NCBI GenBank assembly: GCA_018003515.1
Contig: JAGNDO010000010.1
Coordinates: 1 to 64,000 of the forward strand
Direction of reading: 5' to 3'
DNA length: 64,000 bases
From: Caldilineaceae bacterium
Lineage (GTDB): Bacteria > Chloroflexota > Anaerolineae > Caldilineales > Caldilineaceae
This document shows positions 12,699 through 22,562 of this stretch, piece after piece. The position numbers were made by a program, and so were the translations under genes. Below the pieces are notes generated by a model, which searched no databases, had not been told where the DNA came from, and was given only the letters and a program-made list of their open reading frames with translations. Every line of letters starts with the position of its first letter. Positions within the stretch are counted from its first letter, which is position 1.

Positions 12699-14216
12699 CT
12701 ATTTCTTGGTCATCGTCCCATTCAATTTTTGAAAAATAGGTGTCATTGCTGCGTAGAGATCCGTGTAGATCTCACTCATTTCCGCGTAAATCTTCACGGT
12801 GGTTTGGTCAGGCACCACCACCCGTTCGACAGTGCTCCGGTGGGCCGCGATAGACCAATCGTACACCCCCACGCCCACCCCAGCCACCACCGCCGCGCCC
12901 CAACTGGTGGCGTCCCCTTGCAGGGCCAGCACATGGATGGGCAGGTTGAAGACATTCGCCAAGATCTGCTGCCACAGCGGGCTGCGACTGCCCCCGCCGA
13001 TAAAGCGCATGGCCCGAATATCCGAGGTCTGATCCCGCAAAGCGTTCACAATCAGCCCCAAGTTGAAGGCCACCCCCTCCAGCGTGGCCCTGGCGATCTC
13101 CGCCTTGCCGTGGTTCATGGTCAACCCCACCATCGTGCCCCGGGCCAGGGGATTCCAATACGGGCTGCGCTCGCCCAAAAAGTAGGGCAAAAAGAGCAGC
13201 CCATCGCTCCCCGCCGGGACCGAAGCCGCGGCCGCGTCCAGATCCAGCGCCTCCTCGGCCAGCAGATTCCACGTCCACTGGCGCGCCCCGCCGGCCGCCT
13301 GCATCACGCCCATAGGCGCATACCGATCCGGGTGGGCGTGGGCAAAAGTGATGGTGCGCCGTCGGGGGTCCGGCATGGGGGCCGCCCCTGCAATCGAGAT
13401 CCACGCCGACGAGCCGAGATTGCAATAGGCCTCCCCCGACTCGATCACCCCCGCCCCAATCCCCGCCGCTGAGCCATCCCCCGCACCGATGATCACGGTT
13501 GTCCCCGCCCGCAGACCGGTTTCGGCCGCGGCCTGGGTGGTCACTTCCCCCACCACGCCGGTGGAGGGCAAAATGGTGGGCAGCTTCCCCACGGGCAGAT
13601 CGAGCTTGGCCAAAAAGTCCGGCTGCCAGCTTCGGGTGACCAGATCAAAAAGCAGGGTACCGGAGGCGTCCGAATAGTCCGTGGCGAAGAGGCCGGTGAA
13701 GCGATAGGCCAGGTAGTCCTTGGGCTGCAAAAAGCAGACCGCCGCCTCATAAATCTCGGGCTGATGATTGCGCAGCCACAGAATCTTGGGACCCGTATAC
13801 GCCGGGCTGGGCAGATGGCCGCACGTCTCGTAAATGGCGTCCGCGCCCAGCACCTCGGCCATGTACGCGCTCTCCACCTGCGCCCGCTGGTCCGCCCAGA
13901 TGATGCACGAACGCAGGGGCCGTCCGTCCGCGCCGATGGGCACCACGCCCATCATCTGTCCGCTGAAGCCCACCCCGGCGATGTCGCCCGCGTCCACGCC
14001 GGTCTCGCTCAACAACCGCTGGGTCGTCTCGCAGACCGCCGCCCACCAATCGTCCGGGTTCTGCTCCGCCCAGTTGGGCTGCGGATAGACCGTCTCGTAG
14101 GCGGCAAAGGCGCTGCCGATCTGCTGGCCGTTGGCGTCAAAAAGGGTGGCCTTGTTCCCCGTGGTGCCGAGATCATGGGCCAGGATGAAGGGTGCGGTGG
14201 GTTGTTGGTGGGTCAT
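12699..14216 (-). CDS. FGGY-family carbohydrate kinase, xylulokinase-like
   Basis: 505 residues. N-terminal phosphate loop HDLGTTGNKATLFD, GFSGQMMGVVPIG, CIIWADQRA, QPKDYLAYRFTG, IIGAGDGSAAGIGAG, LPYFLGERSPYWNP and GGGSRSPLWQQILAN are the pattern of xylulokinases. The GQMM motif and Asp of the AGDGS motif (catalytic base region) are intact. D-xylulose is the likeliest substrate, but related FGGY members act on fuculose or other ketoses, and a fuculokinase is otherwise missing from this window despite fucI. It is convergent with rhaB. The start at 14216 has no strong ribosome-binding site. Confidence 0.8.
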   Translation of the reverse strand: MTHQQPTAPFILAHDLGTTGNKATLFDANGQQIGSAFAAYETVYPQPNWAEQNPDDWWAAVCETTQRLLSETGVDAGDIAGVGFSGQMMGVVPIGADGRPLRSCIIWADQRAQVESAYMAEVLGADAIYETCGHLPSPAYTGPKILWLRNHQPEIYEAAVCFLQPKDYLAYRFTGLFATDYSDASGTLLFDLVTRSWQPDFLAKLDLPVGKLPTILPSTGVVGEVTTQAAAETGLRAGTTVIIGAGDGSAAGIGAGVIESGEAYCNLGSSAWISIAGAAPMPDPRRRTITFAHAHPDRYAPMGVMQAAGGARQWTWNLLAEEALDLDAAAASVPAGSDGLLFLPYFLGERSPYWNPLARGTMVGLTMNHGKAEIARATLEGVAFNLGLIVNALRDQTSDIRAMRFIGGGSRSPLWQQILANVFNLPIHVLALQGDATSWGAAVVAGVGVGVYDWSIAAHRSTVERVVVPDQTTVKIYAEMSEIYTDLYAAMTPIFQKLNGTMTKK

Positions 14217-14221
14217 GGGTT

Positions 14222-14425
14222 TTACTCTGTGGAGAGGGGTGACTGTTTGAGGATGCTATAAACTCGTTGGAATTCTTGTTCGCCACCATAAACCGATTGG
14301 TGGTATTCGCGCCGAATCTGCTCCAATGCATCCAGACGTTCTTGGTATGGTCGAGACTGCCAATAAGCAAAATCACTCGGCTGTTCGGTCAGGCTGACTT
14401 TTCGCACGACCTTGGCAATGGTCAT
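14222..14425 (-). CDS. Small conserved protein of unknown function
   Basis: About 67 residues from ATG 14425, or 80 from ATG 14464. The motif KVSL-EQPSDFAYWQ, then ALEQIRREYHQ, then QRVYSILK, resembles a small family I remember as widespread in Cyanobacteria and Chloroflexota, often next to nucleotidyltransferase-type genes. No such partner is visible here, so it is an orphan copy. It sits five bases upstream of the FGGY kinase start and next to a repeat-dense region. No function can be assigned. Confidence 0.55.
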   Translation of the reverse strand: MTIAKVVRKVSLTEQPSDFAYWQSRPYQERLDALEQIRREYHQSVYGGEQEFQRVYSILKQSPLSTE

Positions 14426-14523
14426 TCGTCTATAGCCCCATCTTGGTATCCATCCGGTGCGCATTCACGCATCAATCACCAGCAAGGCAAACGACCCTAT
14501 TTTACCATAACTTCTGTCGCATT

Positions 14524-14837
14524 CGTAGGTGCGGTTTTCAACGGGTGCAATTCAATTTGGGGGCGAGTTGGATTCGGCGCCCGCCCCACCCTGAAAGGGA
14601 TGGGGCTACAACGGCTTCGCCTGGTAAACCAGGCTTTCCCTCTCACAAAAGCCCCGTTTGACGGGGCGTTGCTGTTGTAGCCCTGCGGCTTTCAGTCCAG
14701 GGCGGACGCCGATTTGTGCACAGATCCATGATCTGCCAATCCTGCCCCCAAATTGAATTGCACCCTTTTCAACCGCACGATTCTCATGGGTTATTCGTGG
14801 TCTGGTGGGCCGTGCGGTTGAAAACCGCACCTACGAT
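14524..14837. repeat. Composite nested inverted repeat region
   Basis: The 374 bases between 14465 and 14838 hold no gene. An outer inverted repeat pairs GTAGGTGCGGTTTTCAAC at about 14525 with its complement at about 14815-14837. A second pair is GTGCAATTCAATTTGGGGGC against its complement at 14744-14763. Inner pairs use GGGCTACAAC with GTTGTAGCCC and GCCCCG-GGGGC words. It resembles several short elements inserted into one another. Confidence 0.7.
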
Positions 14838-14838
14838 A

Positions 14839-15219
14839 TTACCCCCCGGCGGTCGGTGTCCGCCCGGCCAATCTCTTGATCGCCGTCTCCCGATCCGAGA
14901 CAAAGAAGACCGCGTTGCCCCGATTACATTCCACAACAAAGGCGGCAAAACTCTTGCTCTCGATCTGGGAGAAATCGCCGATCACCGCCAGCTTCATGTG
15001 ATAGTTGGCCGCCATCCCCAGAATCTCCCCGGCCAAACCCGTGCGCAGATCGTAGAAGTCCGCGGGCAGATGCCCCTTTTTCAGAATCACGCACGATGAT
15101 CCCTGATAATAGACATCCCCCAGAAAATCCAGGGCGTCCCGGCGAGCCTCAACCACAACCCTGTCCGCGATCACCTCGGCGATAGGGTGACCGTTTGCGT
15201 CAATGATGTTCAGTTCCAT
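14839..15219 (-). CDS. DUF4180 domain protein
   Basis: 126 residues covering a whole DUF4180 domain: an EVIADRVVVEARRDALDFLGD start, a DFYDLRTGLAGEILGMA centre and the GDFSQIESKSFAAFVVECNRG end. The family has no established function. AAAGG precedes the ATG. It stands alone between two repeat regions, and nothing around it suggests a role. Confidence 0.8.
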   Translation of the reverse strand: MELNIIDANGHPIAEVIADRVVVEARRDALDFLGDVYYQGSSCVILKKGHLPADFYDLRTGLAGEILGMAANYHMKLAVIGDFSQIESKSFAAFVVECNRGNAVFFVSDRETAIKRLAGRTPTAGG

Positions 15220-15240
15220 GGTTCGCCTTTCTCAAAGAAT

Positions 15241-15335
15241 AGCCACGAAGAAAGGAAGCGGGGAAGGCCCACGAAGAGACCAACGACAGAATCGTTTTTC
15301 TTCGTGAACCTTCCCCACTTCCCTTCTTCGTGACT
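15241..15335. repeat. Family H hairpin repeat
   Basis: Arms of about 38 bases made of CACGAAGAAAGGAAG and GGGGAAGG-CACGAAG words (15241-15279 and complement 15295-15335) lie between the fused E1 gene end and the DUF4180 gene. Related single words occur at 28460-28495. Confidence 0.8.
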
Positions 15336-15358
15336 ATATTTTAATCAACTTCCTACCC

Positions 15359-17818
<2,460 letters not shown>

Positions 17819-17848
17819 TGTTTGCTTTCCATGTTAAATGTTGAGGTT

Positions 17849-17939
17849 GGTGGCGATTGGGAGAATAGGAGATTGGTTGAGATTAGGAGATTGTCTGCCG
17901 CCAGACCAATCTCCTAATCTCCCAATCTCTCAATCTCGT
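17849..17939. repeat. Family B hairpin repeat, copy 1
   Basis: Words of the type GGGAGATTAGGAGATT form two arms around a CTGCCGCCAG centre in the 123-base gap between E2 and fused E1. Copies recur at 42522 and 49709, and inside the second E2 gene. Confidence 0.85.
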
Positions 17940-17941
17940 CC

Positions 17942-19327
17942 CTAAATCGCCATTAACAGATCAATATTAGCCAAATTTTGGCTCAAACTTTGCAGGAAAC
18001 GGGCGGCGGGGGCGCCGTCCACGACTTGGTGGTTGATGGTCAGGGACAGGCCGATGTGGGGCACAAAGGCCACCGCCCCGGCTTTGTCCTCGACGGGCTT
18101 GAGTTGAATATTCCCCACGCCCAAAATCGCCACCTGGGGCAGATTCAGCACCGGGGTGAAGTTCTCGATCCCGAATGCACCCAGATTGGTCACGGTGAAG
18201 GTGCCGCCGCTCAGTTCGTCCGGGGTGATCTTGTTGTTCAGGCAGCCATCAGCCACCCGCTTGGTCTCCACCGAGATGGCCTTGAGGCTGAGTTGGTCGG
18301 CGTTAGGAATTACCGGCACCATGAGGCCACGGGGGGTGTCCACGGCCACGCCCAGGTGGACGGCGCTGTGGCGCTCCACCGCGTCCACTAGGAAGAGGGC
18401 GTTGATCTCCGGGTAGTCGGCCAAGGTGCGGGCCGTGGCAAAGAGGACCAGATCGTTGATGGTCACCCGCTGCAAGCCCAATGCTTCCGGGCTGGCTTTC
18501 AGCCGCGCCCGCAGAGCCTTCAATGCACGAGCGTCCGCGCTGGCATTGAGGGTCAACTGCGCCGTGGTCTGCACCGACGCCAACATCCGCTCGGCGATCA
18601 CCTTGCGAATGCCTCGCAGAGGAACGAGTTGCGAGGGGCGAGTTGCGAGGGGCGTGGACGACTCCACTGCTCCACTGCTCCCCCGCTCCGCTTCTCCTTG
18701 TCTCCCCTTCTCGCCCCTCGCCACCAAATCCTCCGCCATGATGCGCCCACCCGGGCCGCTGCCCCGCGTCGGCGCGGTGAAGTCCCCGTCAGCCAGCTTG
18801 GCCTGGGCCACCGGGCTGATCTTGGGTCGGGCCGCCAAAGCCGCCTCCACGTCCCGCTCGATGACACGTCCGCCGGGTCCACTGCCCGCCACATCCGTTA
18901 TGTCGAGCGACTTCCGCTCCGCCAAATGCCGGGCGCGGGGCGAAGCGAATGGCGAATGGCGAATGGCGAGTGGCGGCTCAACGGGTTGTGATTCAAAGAC
19001 TGGGGATTGGGCCTGAGATAGTTCATCAGATTTCCCGCTTGCGTCATCCACCATGGCGTCTTCCAGCTTCGCCATTTGCCATTCGCCATTCGGTTCGCCG
19101 ACAACGGCCATCTCCGCCATGACCGGCACATCATCCCCGGCGGCAAAGCGCAGGGCCAGGATCGTCCCCGCGGCGGAACTGGCGACTTCCATCACTGCCT
19201 TGTCGGTCTCCACTTCGGCGATCACATCATTTTCCGCCACAGTGTCGCCGACGGCGACCTTCCATTCCAATAAAATACAGCTTTCGACTGAGTTGCCCAA
19301 ACGGGGCAAAATAATTGGTGTTGACAT
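17942..19327 (-). CDS. E2 dihydrolipoamide acyltransferase
   Basis: 461 residues. Order: one lipoyl domain (AEVETDKAVMEV, lipoyl-lysine inside), a linker, two peripheral-subunit-binding segments (one ending GSGPGGRVIERDVEAAL, one ending GSGPGGRIMAEDLVA), a second linker, then the catalytic domain with NHQVVDGA holding the catalytic His and Asp. Two binding segments are more than the usual one in bacteria. Both linkers (about residues 79-128 and 202-239) are encoded by intergenic-type repeat sequence. The start at 19327 has AAGGA upstream and lies 10 bases after the phosphatase stop. It works with the E1 encoded next. Confidence 0.88.
   Translation of the reverse strand: MSTPIILPRLGNSVESCILLEWKVAVGDTVAENDVIAEVETDKAVMEVASSAAGTILALRFAAGDDVPVMAEMAVVGEPNGEWQMAKLEDAMVDDASGKSDELSQAQSPVFESQPVEPPLAIRHSPFASPRARHLAERKSLDITDVAGSGPGGRVIERDVEAALAARPKISPVAQAKLADGDFTAPTRGSGPGGRIMAEDLVARGEKGRQGEAERGSSGAVESSTPLATRPSQLVPLRGIRKVIAERMLASVQTTAQLTLNASADARALKALRARLKASPEALGLQRVTINDLVLFATARTLADYPEINALFLVDAVERHSAVHLGVAVDTPRGLMVPVIPNADQLSLKAISVETKRVADGCLNNKITPDELSGGTFTVTNLGAFGIENFTPVLNLPQVAILGVGNIQLKPVEDKAGAVAFVPHIGLSLTINHQVVDGAPAARFLQSLSQNLANIDLLMAI
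18611..18722. repeat. Repeat sequence inside the E2 gene, second linker
   Basis: GTTGCGAGGGGCGA words are tandem here and are answered by a complementary CGCCCCTCGCC, with a TCCACTGCTCCACTGCTCC stretch between. The same GAGGGGCGAATTGCGAGGGG type of word lies in the non-coding gap at 1500-1525. Here it is translated in frame. Confidence 0.7.
18945..19091. repeat. Family C repeat arms inside the E2 gene, first linker
   Basis: GCGAATGG is tandem at 18945-18973, and the complementary CCATTTGCCATTCGCCATTCG lies at 19071-19091, about 97 bases away, all in frame. The words are those of the intergenic element at 7075-7154. The encoded peptide reads NGEWQMAK at one arm and LAIRHSPFAS at the other. 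Confidence 0.85.
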
Positions 19328-19337
19328 GGTGGATTCC

Positions 19338-20123
19338 TTATGGGTCCACATCGGCGATCGAGTCGACGATGTGGGTGGGTTGATAGGGGAAGCGATCGAC
19401 CTCTTCCCGTTGAGTGACACCGGTGAGGACAAGAATGGTCTGCATGCCCGCGCTGACCGCACCCACGATGTCCGTGTCCATGCGGTCCCCGATCATGACA
19501 GTCTCTTCTGAATGGACGCCCAAATAGTTGAGGGCCGTGCGCATCATGAGGGGGTTGGGCTTGCCGACAAAGAAGGGGGCCACCCCGCTGGCCTTCTCAA
19601 CCAGCGCGGCCATGGCGCCGCAGGCGGGCACCAGGCCATCTTCCGTGGGCCCAGAGGGGTCCGGGTTGGTGGCGATAAAGCGGGCACCCCCAGCCACCAA
19701 GCGGATAGCCGTGGTGATCTGGGCGATGTTGTAGCCGTGGGTCTCGCCCAAAATAACATAGTCCGGGGCATTGTCGGTGATCACGTAGCCGATATCGTGG
19801 ATGGCGCTGGTCAGCCCGCTCTCGCCGATGACGTAGGCCTTGCCCTCAGGGCGCTGTTGATGCACGAACATGGCCGTGGCCAAGGCGGAGGTAAAGATAC
19901 GCTCGTCCGACACGGCCAACCCGGCAAGCTGCAAGCGGTGGGCCAAATCTCTGGGCGTGTAAAGGGGATTGTTGGTGAGCAGGAGATAGGGTATCCCCTG
20001 CTCGTTGAGGCGGTCAATAAACCGGGCCGCCCCCGGAATGGCCGTGCTGCCCTTGACCAGCACCCCATCCATGTCCATCAAATAGTTCTTGGGTTTGTGC
20101 ATGTAGTTAGTTGTCTCCCGCAT
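19338..20123 (-). CDS. HAD-superfamily phosphatase, NagD-like
   Basis: 254-261 residues with all four HAD motifs: MDMDGVLV (nucleophile and acid Asp), [14 protein letters not shown] (Lys) and [13 protein letters not shown]. The C2-type cap fits the NagD/4-nitrophenylphosphatase group, which acts on sugar or glycol phosphates. Its ATG at 20123 overlaps the DeoR stop as TGATG, suggesting translational coupling; a second ATG at 20102 preceded by GGGAG also fits. It is the second gene of the DeoR-HAD-E2-E1 operon, suggesting dephosphorylation of a toxic or inducing sugar phosphate. That role is inference. Confidence 0.85.
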   Translation of the reverse strand: MRETTNYMHKPKNYLMDMDGVLVKGSTAIPGAARFIDRLNEQGIPYLLLTNNPLYTPRDLAHRLQLAGLAVSDERIFTSALATAMFVHQQRPEGKAYVIGESGLTSAIHDIGYVITDNAPDYVILGETHGYNIAQITTAIRLVAGGARFIATNPDPSGPTEDGLVPACGAMAALVEKASGVAPFFVGKPNPLMMRTALNYLGVHSEETVMIGDRMDTDIVGAVSAGMQTILVLTGVTQREEVDRFPYQPTHIVDSIADVDP

Positions 20124-20902
20124 CAGACGATGCGAACGTTGACACCCACAGCCCGTGCCGCGGCCACATGGGCCTGGGGCGCGGTGTCATCGGTGATGAT
20201 GATGTCCATTTCGGTGAGGGCGGCGAAGGAGGCCACGCCCACCCGCCCCCATTTAGAGGCGTCCACCACGGCGACGGCCTGCTGGCAATGGTCCAACATA
20301 GGCCGCTTGGTGGCGGCGATCTCCGGGCTGACATCGGTAAGGCCCTGGTCCTCCACAATGCCGTGGGCCCCAAAGAAGCCGGTTTGAATGTTCACCTGAT
20401 CCAGCACGGCCTGGCTGATCGGCCCCACAAAGGCCGCTGTCTCCCGCTGCAACGTGCCGCCAGTGACGATGACATGGATATGGGGGGCATCCAACAACTC
20501 TTGGATGATGGCCAAACTGTTGGTGACCACGGTCAGATATTGACGATCCTTGATCTGGTGGGCGATGGCCAAAGAGGTGCTGCTGCTGTCCAAATAAATG
20601 GCGTCCCCATTGGCCACCAAGGCCGCCCCGGCCTGGCCGATACGCTGCTTCTCCCGCACCTTGCGCTGACGGCGCAGGGCGAAGGCCATCTCCGCCGCGG
20701 CCGTGGTGGACGGCACCGCGCCGCCGTGGGTGCGCAAGAGCAAGTCCTGGTCGGCCAGGCTCTGCAAGTCCGAGCGGATGGTGACATCCGAGACGCCGAA
20801 TTGCTGGCCCAAGTCGCCCACGGTCACACGTCCGGTGCGGTTGACCAGTTCAAGAATTGATTGGCGGCGCTCTTCGGCGTACAGAGTGGGTGCGGATTCC
20901 AT
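20123..20902 (-). CDS. DeoR-family transcriptional repressor
   Basis: 259 residues. The N-terminal winged helix reads [19 protein letters not shown], then [18 protein letters not shown] with the HGGAVP signature. The C-terminal DeoR effector domain (about residues 80-255) is a sugar-phosphate-sensing fold with DSSSTS, VVTNS, VTGGTL and VVDASKWGR motifs. It is first in an operon with a HAD phosphatase and E2/E1 genes. A strong promoter with GAAAGT direct repeats directly downstream (20920-20975) suggests autorepression relieved by a phosphorylated sugar. Confidence 0.92.
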   Translation of the reverse strand: MESAPTLYAEERRQSILELVNRTGRVTVGDLGQQFGVSDVTIRSDLQSLADQDLLLRTHGGAVPSTTAAAEMAFALRRQRKVREKQRIGQAGAALVANGDAIYLDSSSTSLAIAHQIKDRQYLTVVTNSLAIIQELLDAPHIHVIVTGGTLQRETAAFVGPISQAVLDQVNIQTGFFGAHGIVEDQGLTDVSPEIAATKRPMLDHCQQAVAVVDASKWGRVGVASFAALTEMDIIITDDTAPQAHVAAARAVGVNVRIV

Positions 20903-20919
20903 GGGTCACATTCTTTGTT

Positions 20920-20946
20920 TAATTTCATTCACTTTCGATTACTTTC
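20920..20946 (-). promoter_or_regulatory. Candidate DeoR operator repeats
   Basis: On the minus strand three GAAAGT/GAATGAAAT-type units in direct orientation follow the -10 box. DeoR-family operators are often short direct repeats rich in GAAA or TTTC, so this is a plausible autoregulatory site. Confidence 0.5.
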
Positions 20947-20975
20947 ATTTTACACCCAAAAAAAGAGAATGTCAA
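20947..20975 (-). promoter_or_regulatory. Sigma70-type promoter for the DeoR operon
   Basis: Minus-strand TTGACA (20970-20975), 17-base spacer and TAAAAT (20947-20952): near-consensus. The start of transcription would fall near 20940, inside the candidate operator. Confidence 0.75.
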
Positions 20976-21004
20976 CCATGAATTTGGTGGATTAGGTTAA
21001 GGAA

Positions 21005-21064
21005 TTTGGGTGTGTGGCGCGAAGAGACGCAAAATTTTGCGTCTCTTCGCGCCACACACCCAAA
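21005..21064. terminator. Perfect 60-bp palindrome, terminator of the long sugar operon
   Basis: 30 bases (21005-21034) are followed with no loop by their exact complement (21035-21064). The sequence begins TTTGGGTGTGTGGCGCG. It lies three bases past the stop of the last gene of the minus-strand array and upstream of the DeoR promoter, so it can end the long operon. Confidence 0.75.
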
Positions 21065-21067
21065 CCT

Positions 21068-21394
21068 CTACGCGTTAAATCCCTCGACCAAAATCTCGCT
21101 GATCAAAAAGAGCGGATCTTTCAGCGGCTTCACTGCTTCCTTCAAGCCCGCCTGAGCTTCGGGATCGTAAAAGCTGGCCTCGAAGGTCGCCCGGTCGGGC
21201 CAATCCGCGGTGGTCATAAAGCGATACGGAGACGGTGCGCCGTCGGGCCCACTGTCGTCGATGCGGGCAAAATCCGAGCGCAGAACCCCAGGCGAGCTCA
21301 TGTTTGCAGCCTGATGTTCCGTGAGTCGCCATTCGAGAAATTCGGCCTCGTTCACGTGGGGTTGCAGGTTGTAAAGTACAGTCAAGCGAATCAT
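21068..21394 (-). CDS. EthD-like dimeric alpha/beta-barrel protein
   Basis: 108 residues of the EthD/dimeric alpha-beta barrel type: MIRLTVLYNLQPHVNEAEF at the start and YRFMTTADWPDRATFEASF in the middle. Such small proteins occur beside oxidoreductases, and some are enzymes or sugar-binding accessory proteins. The function here is not known. AAGGA precedes the ATG. It is the last gene of the minus-strand sugar array, followed by the perfect palindrome. Confidence 0.7.
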   Translation of the reverse strand: MIRLTVLYNLQPHVNEAEFLEWRLTEHQAANMSSPGVLRSDFARIDDSGPDGAPSPYRFMTTADWPDRATFEASFYDPEAQAGLKEAVKPLKDPLFLISEILVEGFNA

Positions 21395-21413
21395 AGCGCA
21401 ATCCTTGTTTTTC

Positions 21414-21521
21414 AGCTCTCGCTCCCACGCTCTGCGTGGGAGCGGAAGTTCGGCGCTCTGCGCCGAGGGGACGCCGGAGCGTCCGGGCGCATTCCCACGC
21501 GGAGCGTGGGAACGAGTGGGC
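21414..21521. repeat. Family F hairpin repeat, copy 1
   Basis: CGCTCCCACGCTCTGCGTGG and CATTCCCACGCGGAGCGTGG arms surround a GGCGCTCTGCGCC inner hairpin. The same structure occurs at 53432-53533. Confidence 0.85.
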
Positions 21522-22312
21522 TAGGTCATCTGTTGCCCGCCGGTGACGTTCAGCGCCTGCCCGGTCATATAACTGGACTGGTCCGAGGCCAGGAAGACGA
21601 CCATGTTGGTGATGTCGTCGTAGGTGCAGCCCCGCTTCATGGGCACTTGGTCCACATAGCGTTGGCGCACTTCGGCGGCGGTGATGCCCAGACGGGCGGC
21701 GTATTGGTCATAAAGCGAATCGACCCACAGGGGCGAGTCCAGCAGATTGCCGGGGCAGATGGCGTTGACCCGGATGCCGTCGTCGGCCAATTCCAGGGCC
21801 AGGCTCTGGGTCAGGCCGATGCCGCCGAATTTACTGGCGGCGTAGGCCGAGTTCTTGGCGCTGCCCTTTTTGCCCGATTTGGAGTTGATCTGGATGATGT
21901 TGCCGCCGCCTTGGGCCACCATCACCCGTGCGGCGTGCTTGGCGCAGAGGAAGTAGCCGACTAGGTTGACCTCGATCACCGTGCGCCAGCGGCCCACGGG
22001 GAAGTCGGTCAGCGCCCCGGCCAGGACGATGCCGGCGTTGGCGACCAGGAGATCCAGGCGGCCAAACTCGGCCACGGTGCGGTCCACCATAGCGGCAACC
22101 TGCTCTTCGTTGGTGACATCGGCCACCACGGCCAGGGTACGACGACCCGTGGCCGCGGCGATCTCCTGGGCGGTGGTTTCGGCCTGCTCGCCGTTGAGGT
22201 CGGCAATGACCACGTCTGCGCCTTCAACGGCCAGACGCAGGGCAATGGCCCGCCCTAGCCCCTGGGCGCTACCGGTGACGATGGCAATTTTATCTTGTAG
22301 TGGTGTTGTCAT
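21521..22312 (-). CDS. srlD: Sorbitol-6-phosphate dehydrogenase-like SDR
   Basis: 263-residue short-chain dehydrogenase. Cofactor motif GSAQGLG and catalytic Ser-Tyr-Lys in the INSKSGKKGS-NSAYAASK region. Several stretches are those of SrlD rather than generic SDRs: VNLVGYFLCAKHAA, IIQINSKSGK, KFGGIGLTQSLALELA, GNLLDSPLWVDSLYDQYA and VPMKRGCTYDDITNM. SrlD oxidises D-sorbitol 6-phosphate to fructose 6-phosphate with NAD. GAGGAG precedes the start by nine bases. It lies next to a SorE-like dehydrogenase that could supply sorbitol 6-phosphate. Confidence 0.82.
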   Translation of the reverse strand: MTTPLQDKIAIVTGSAQGLGRAIALRLAVEGADVVIADLNGEQAETTAQEIAAATGRRTLAVVADVTNEEQVAAMVDRTVAEFGRLDLLVANAGIVLAGALTDFPVGRWRTVIEVNLVGYFLCAKHAARVMVAQGGGNIIQINSKSGKKGSAKNSAYAASKFGGIGLTQSLALELADDGIRVNAICPGNLLDSPLWVDSLYDQYAARLGITAAEVRQRYVDQVPMKRGCTYDDITNMVVFLASDQSSYMTGQALNVTGGQQMT

Positions 22313-22337
22313 GCGTGTTCTCTCCTCGTTTCTGCTC

Positions 22338-22412
22338 TAGCCGGGTCCGTGACCCGGCGGGTGTTTCTCAGGATCTTCTGCGGCAGACCCGCCGGGTCAC
22401 GGACCCGGCTAG
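22338..22412. repeat. Family G hairpin repeat, copy 1
   Basis: TAGCCGGGTCCGTGACCCGG and its complement surround a loop of about 35 bases. A second, split copy is at 31450-31737. The arms are themselves partly palindromic. Confidence 0.85.
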
Positions 22413-22480
22413 CGCCACGTTTCCCAGGATCTGTTGCCGCCAAGTTGACAAAGGTCTTGCCAATCACGTGATGGAAACGA

Positions 22481-22532
22481 GGAGTTCGCATCCTCAGATG
22501 CGAACGTCGGGCATCTGAGGATGCCCGACTCC
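22481..22532. repeat. Second hairpin in the SrlD/SorE-like gap
   Basis: GCATCCTCAGATGC and GCATCTGAGGATGC lie inside GGAGT/ACTCC outer arms, directly before the end of the 570-residue dehydrogenase gene. Confidence 0.7.
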
Positions 22533-22562
22533 ACGGTCCATTACATCAGCGGTGACGGGAGA

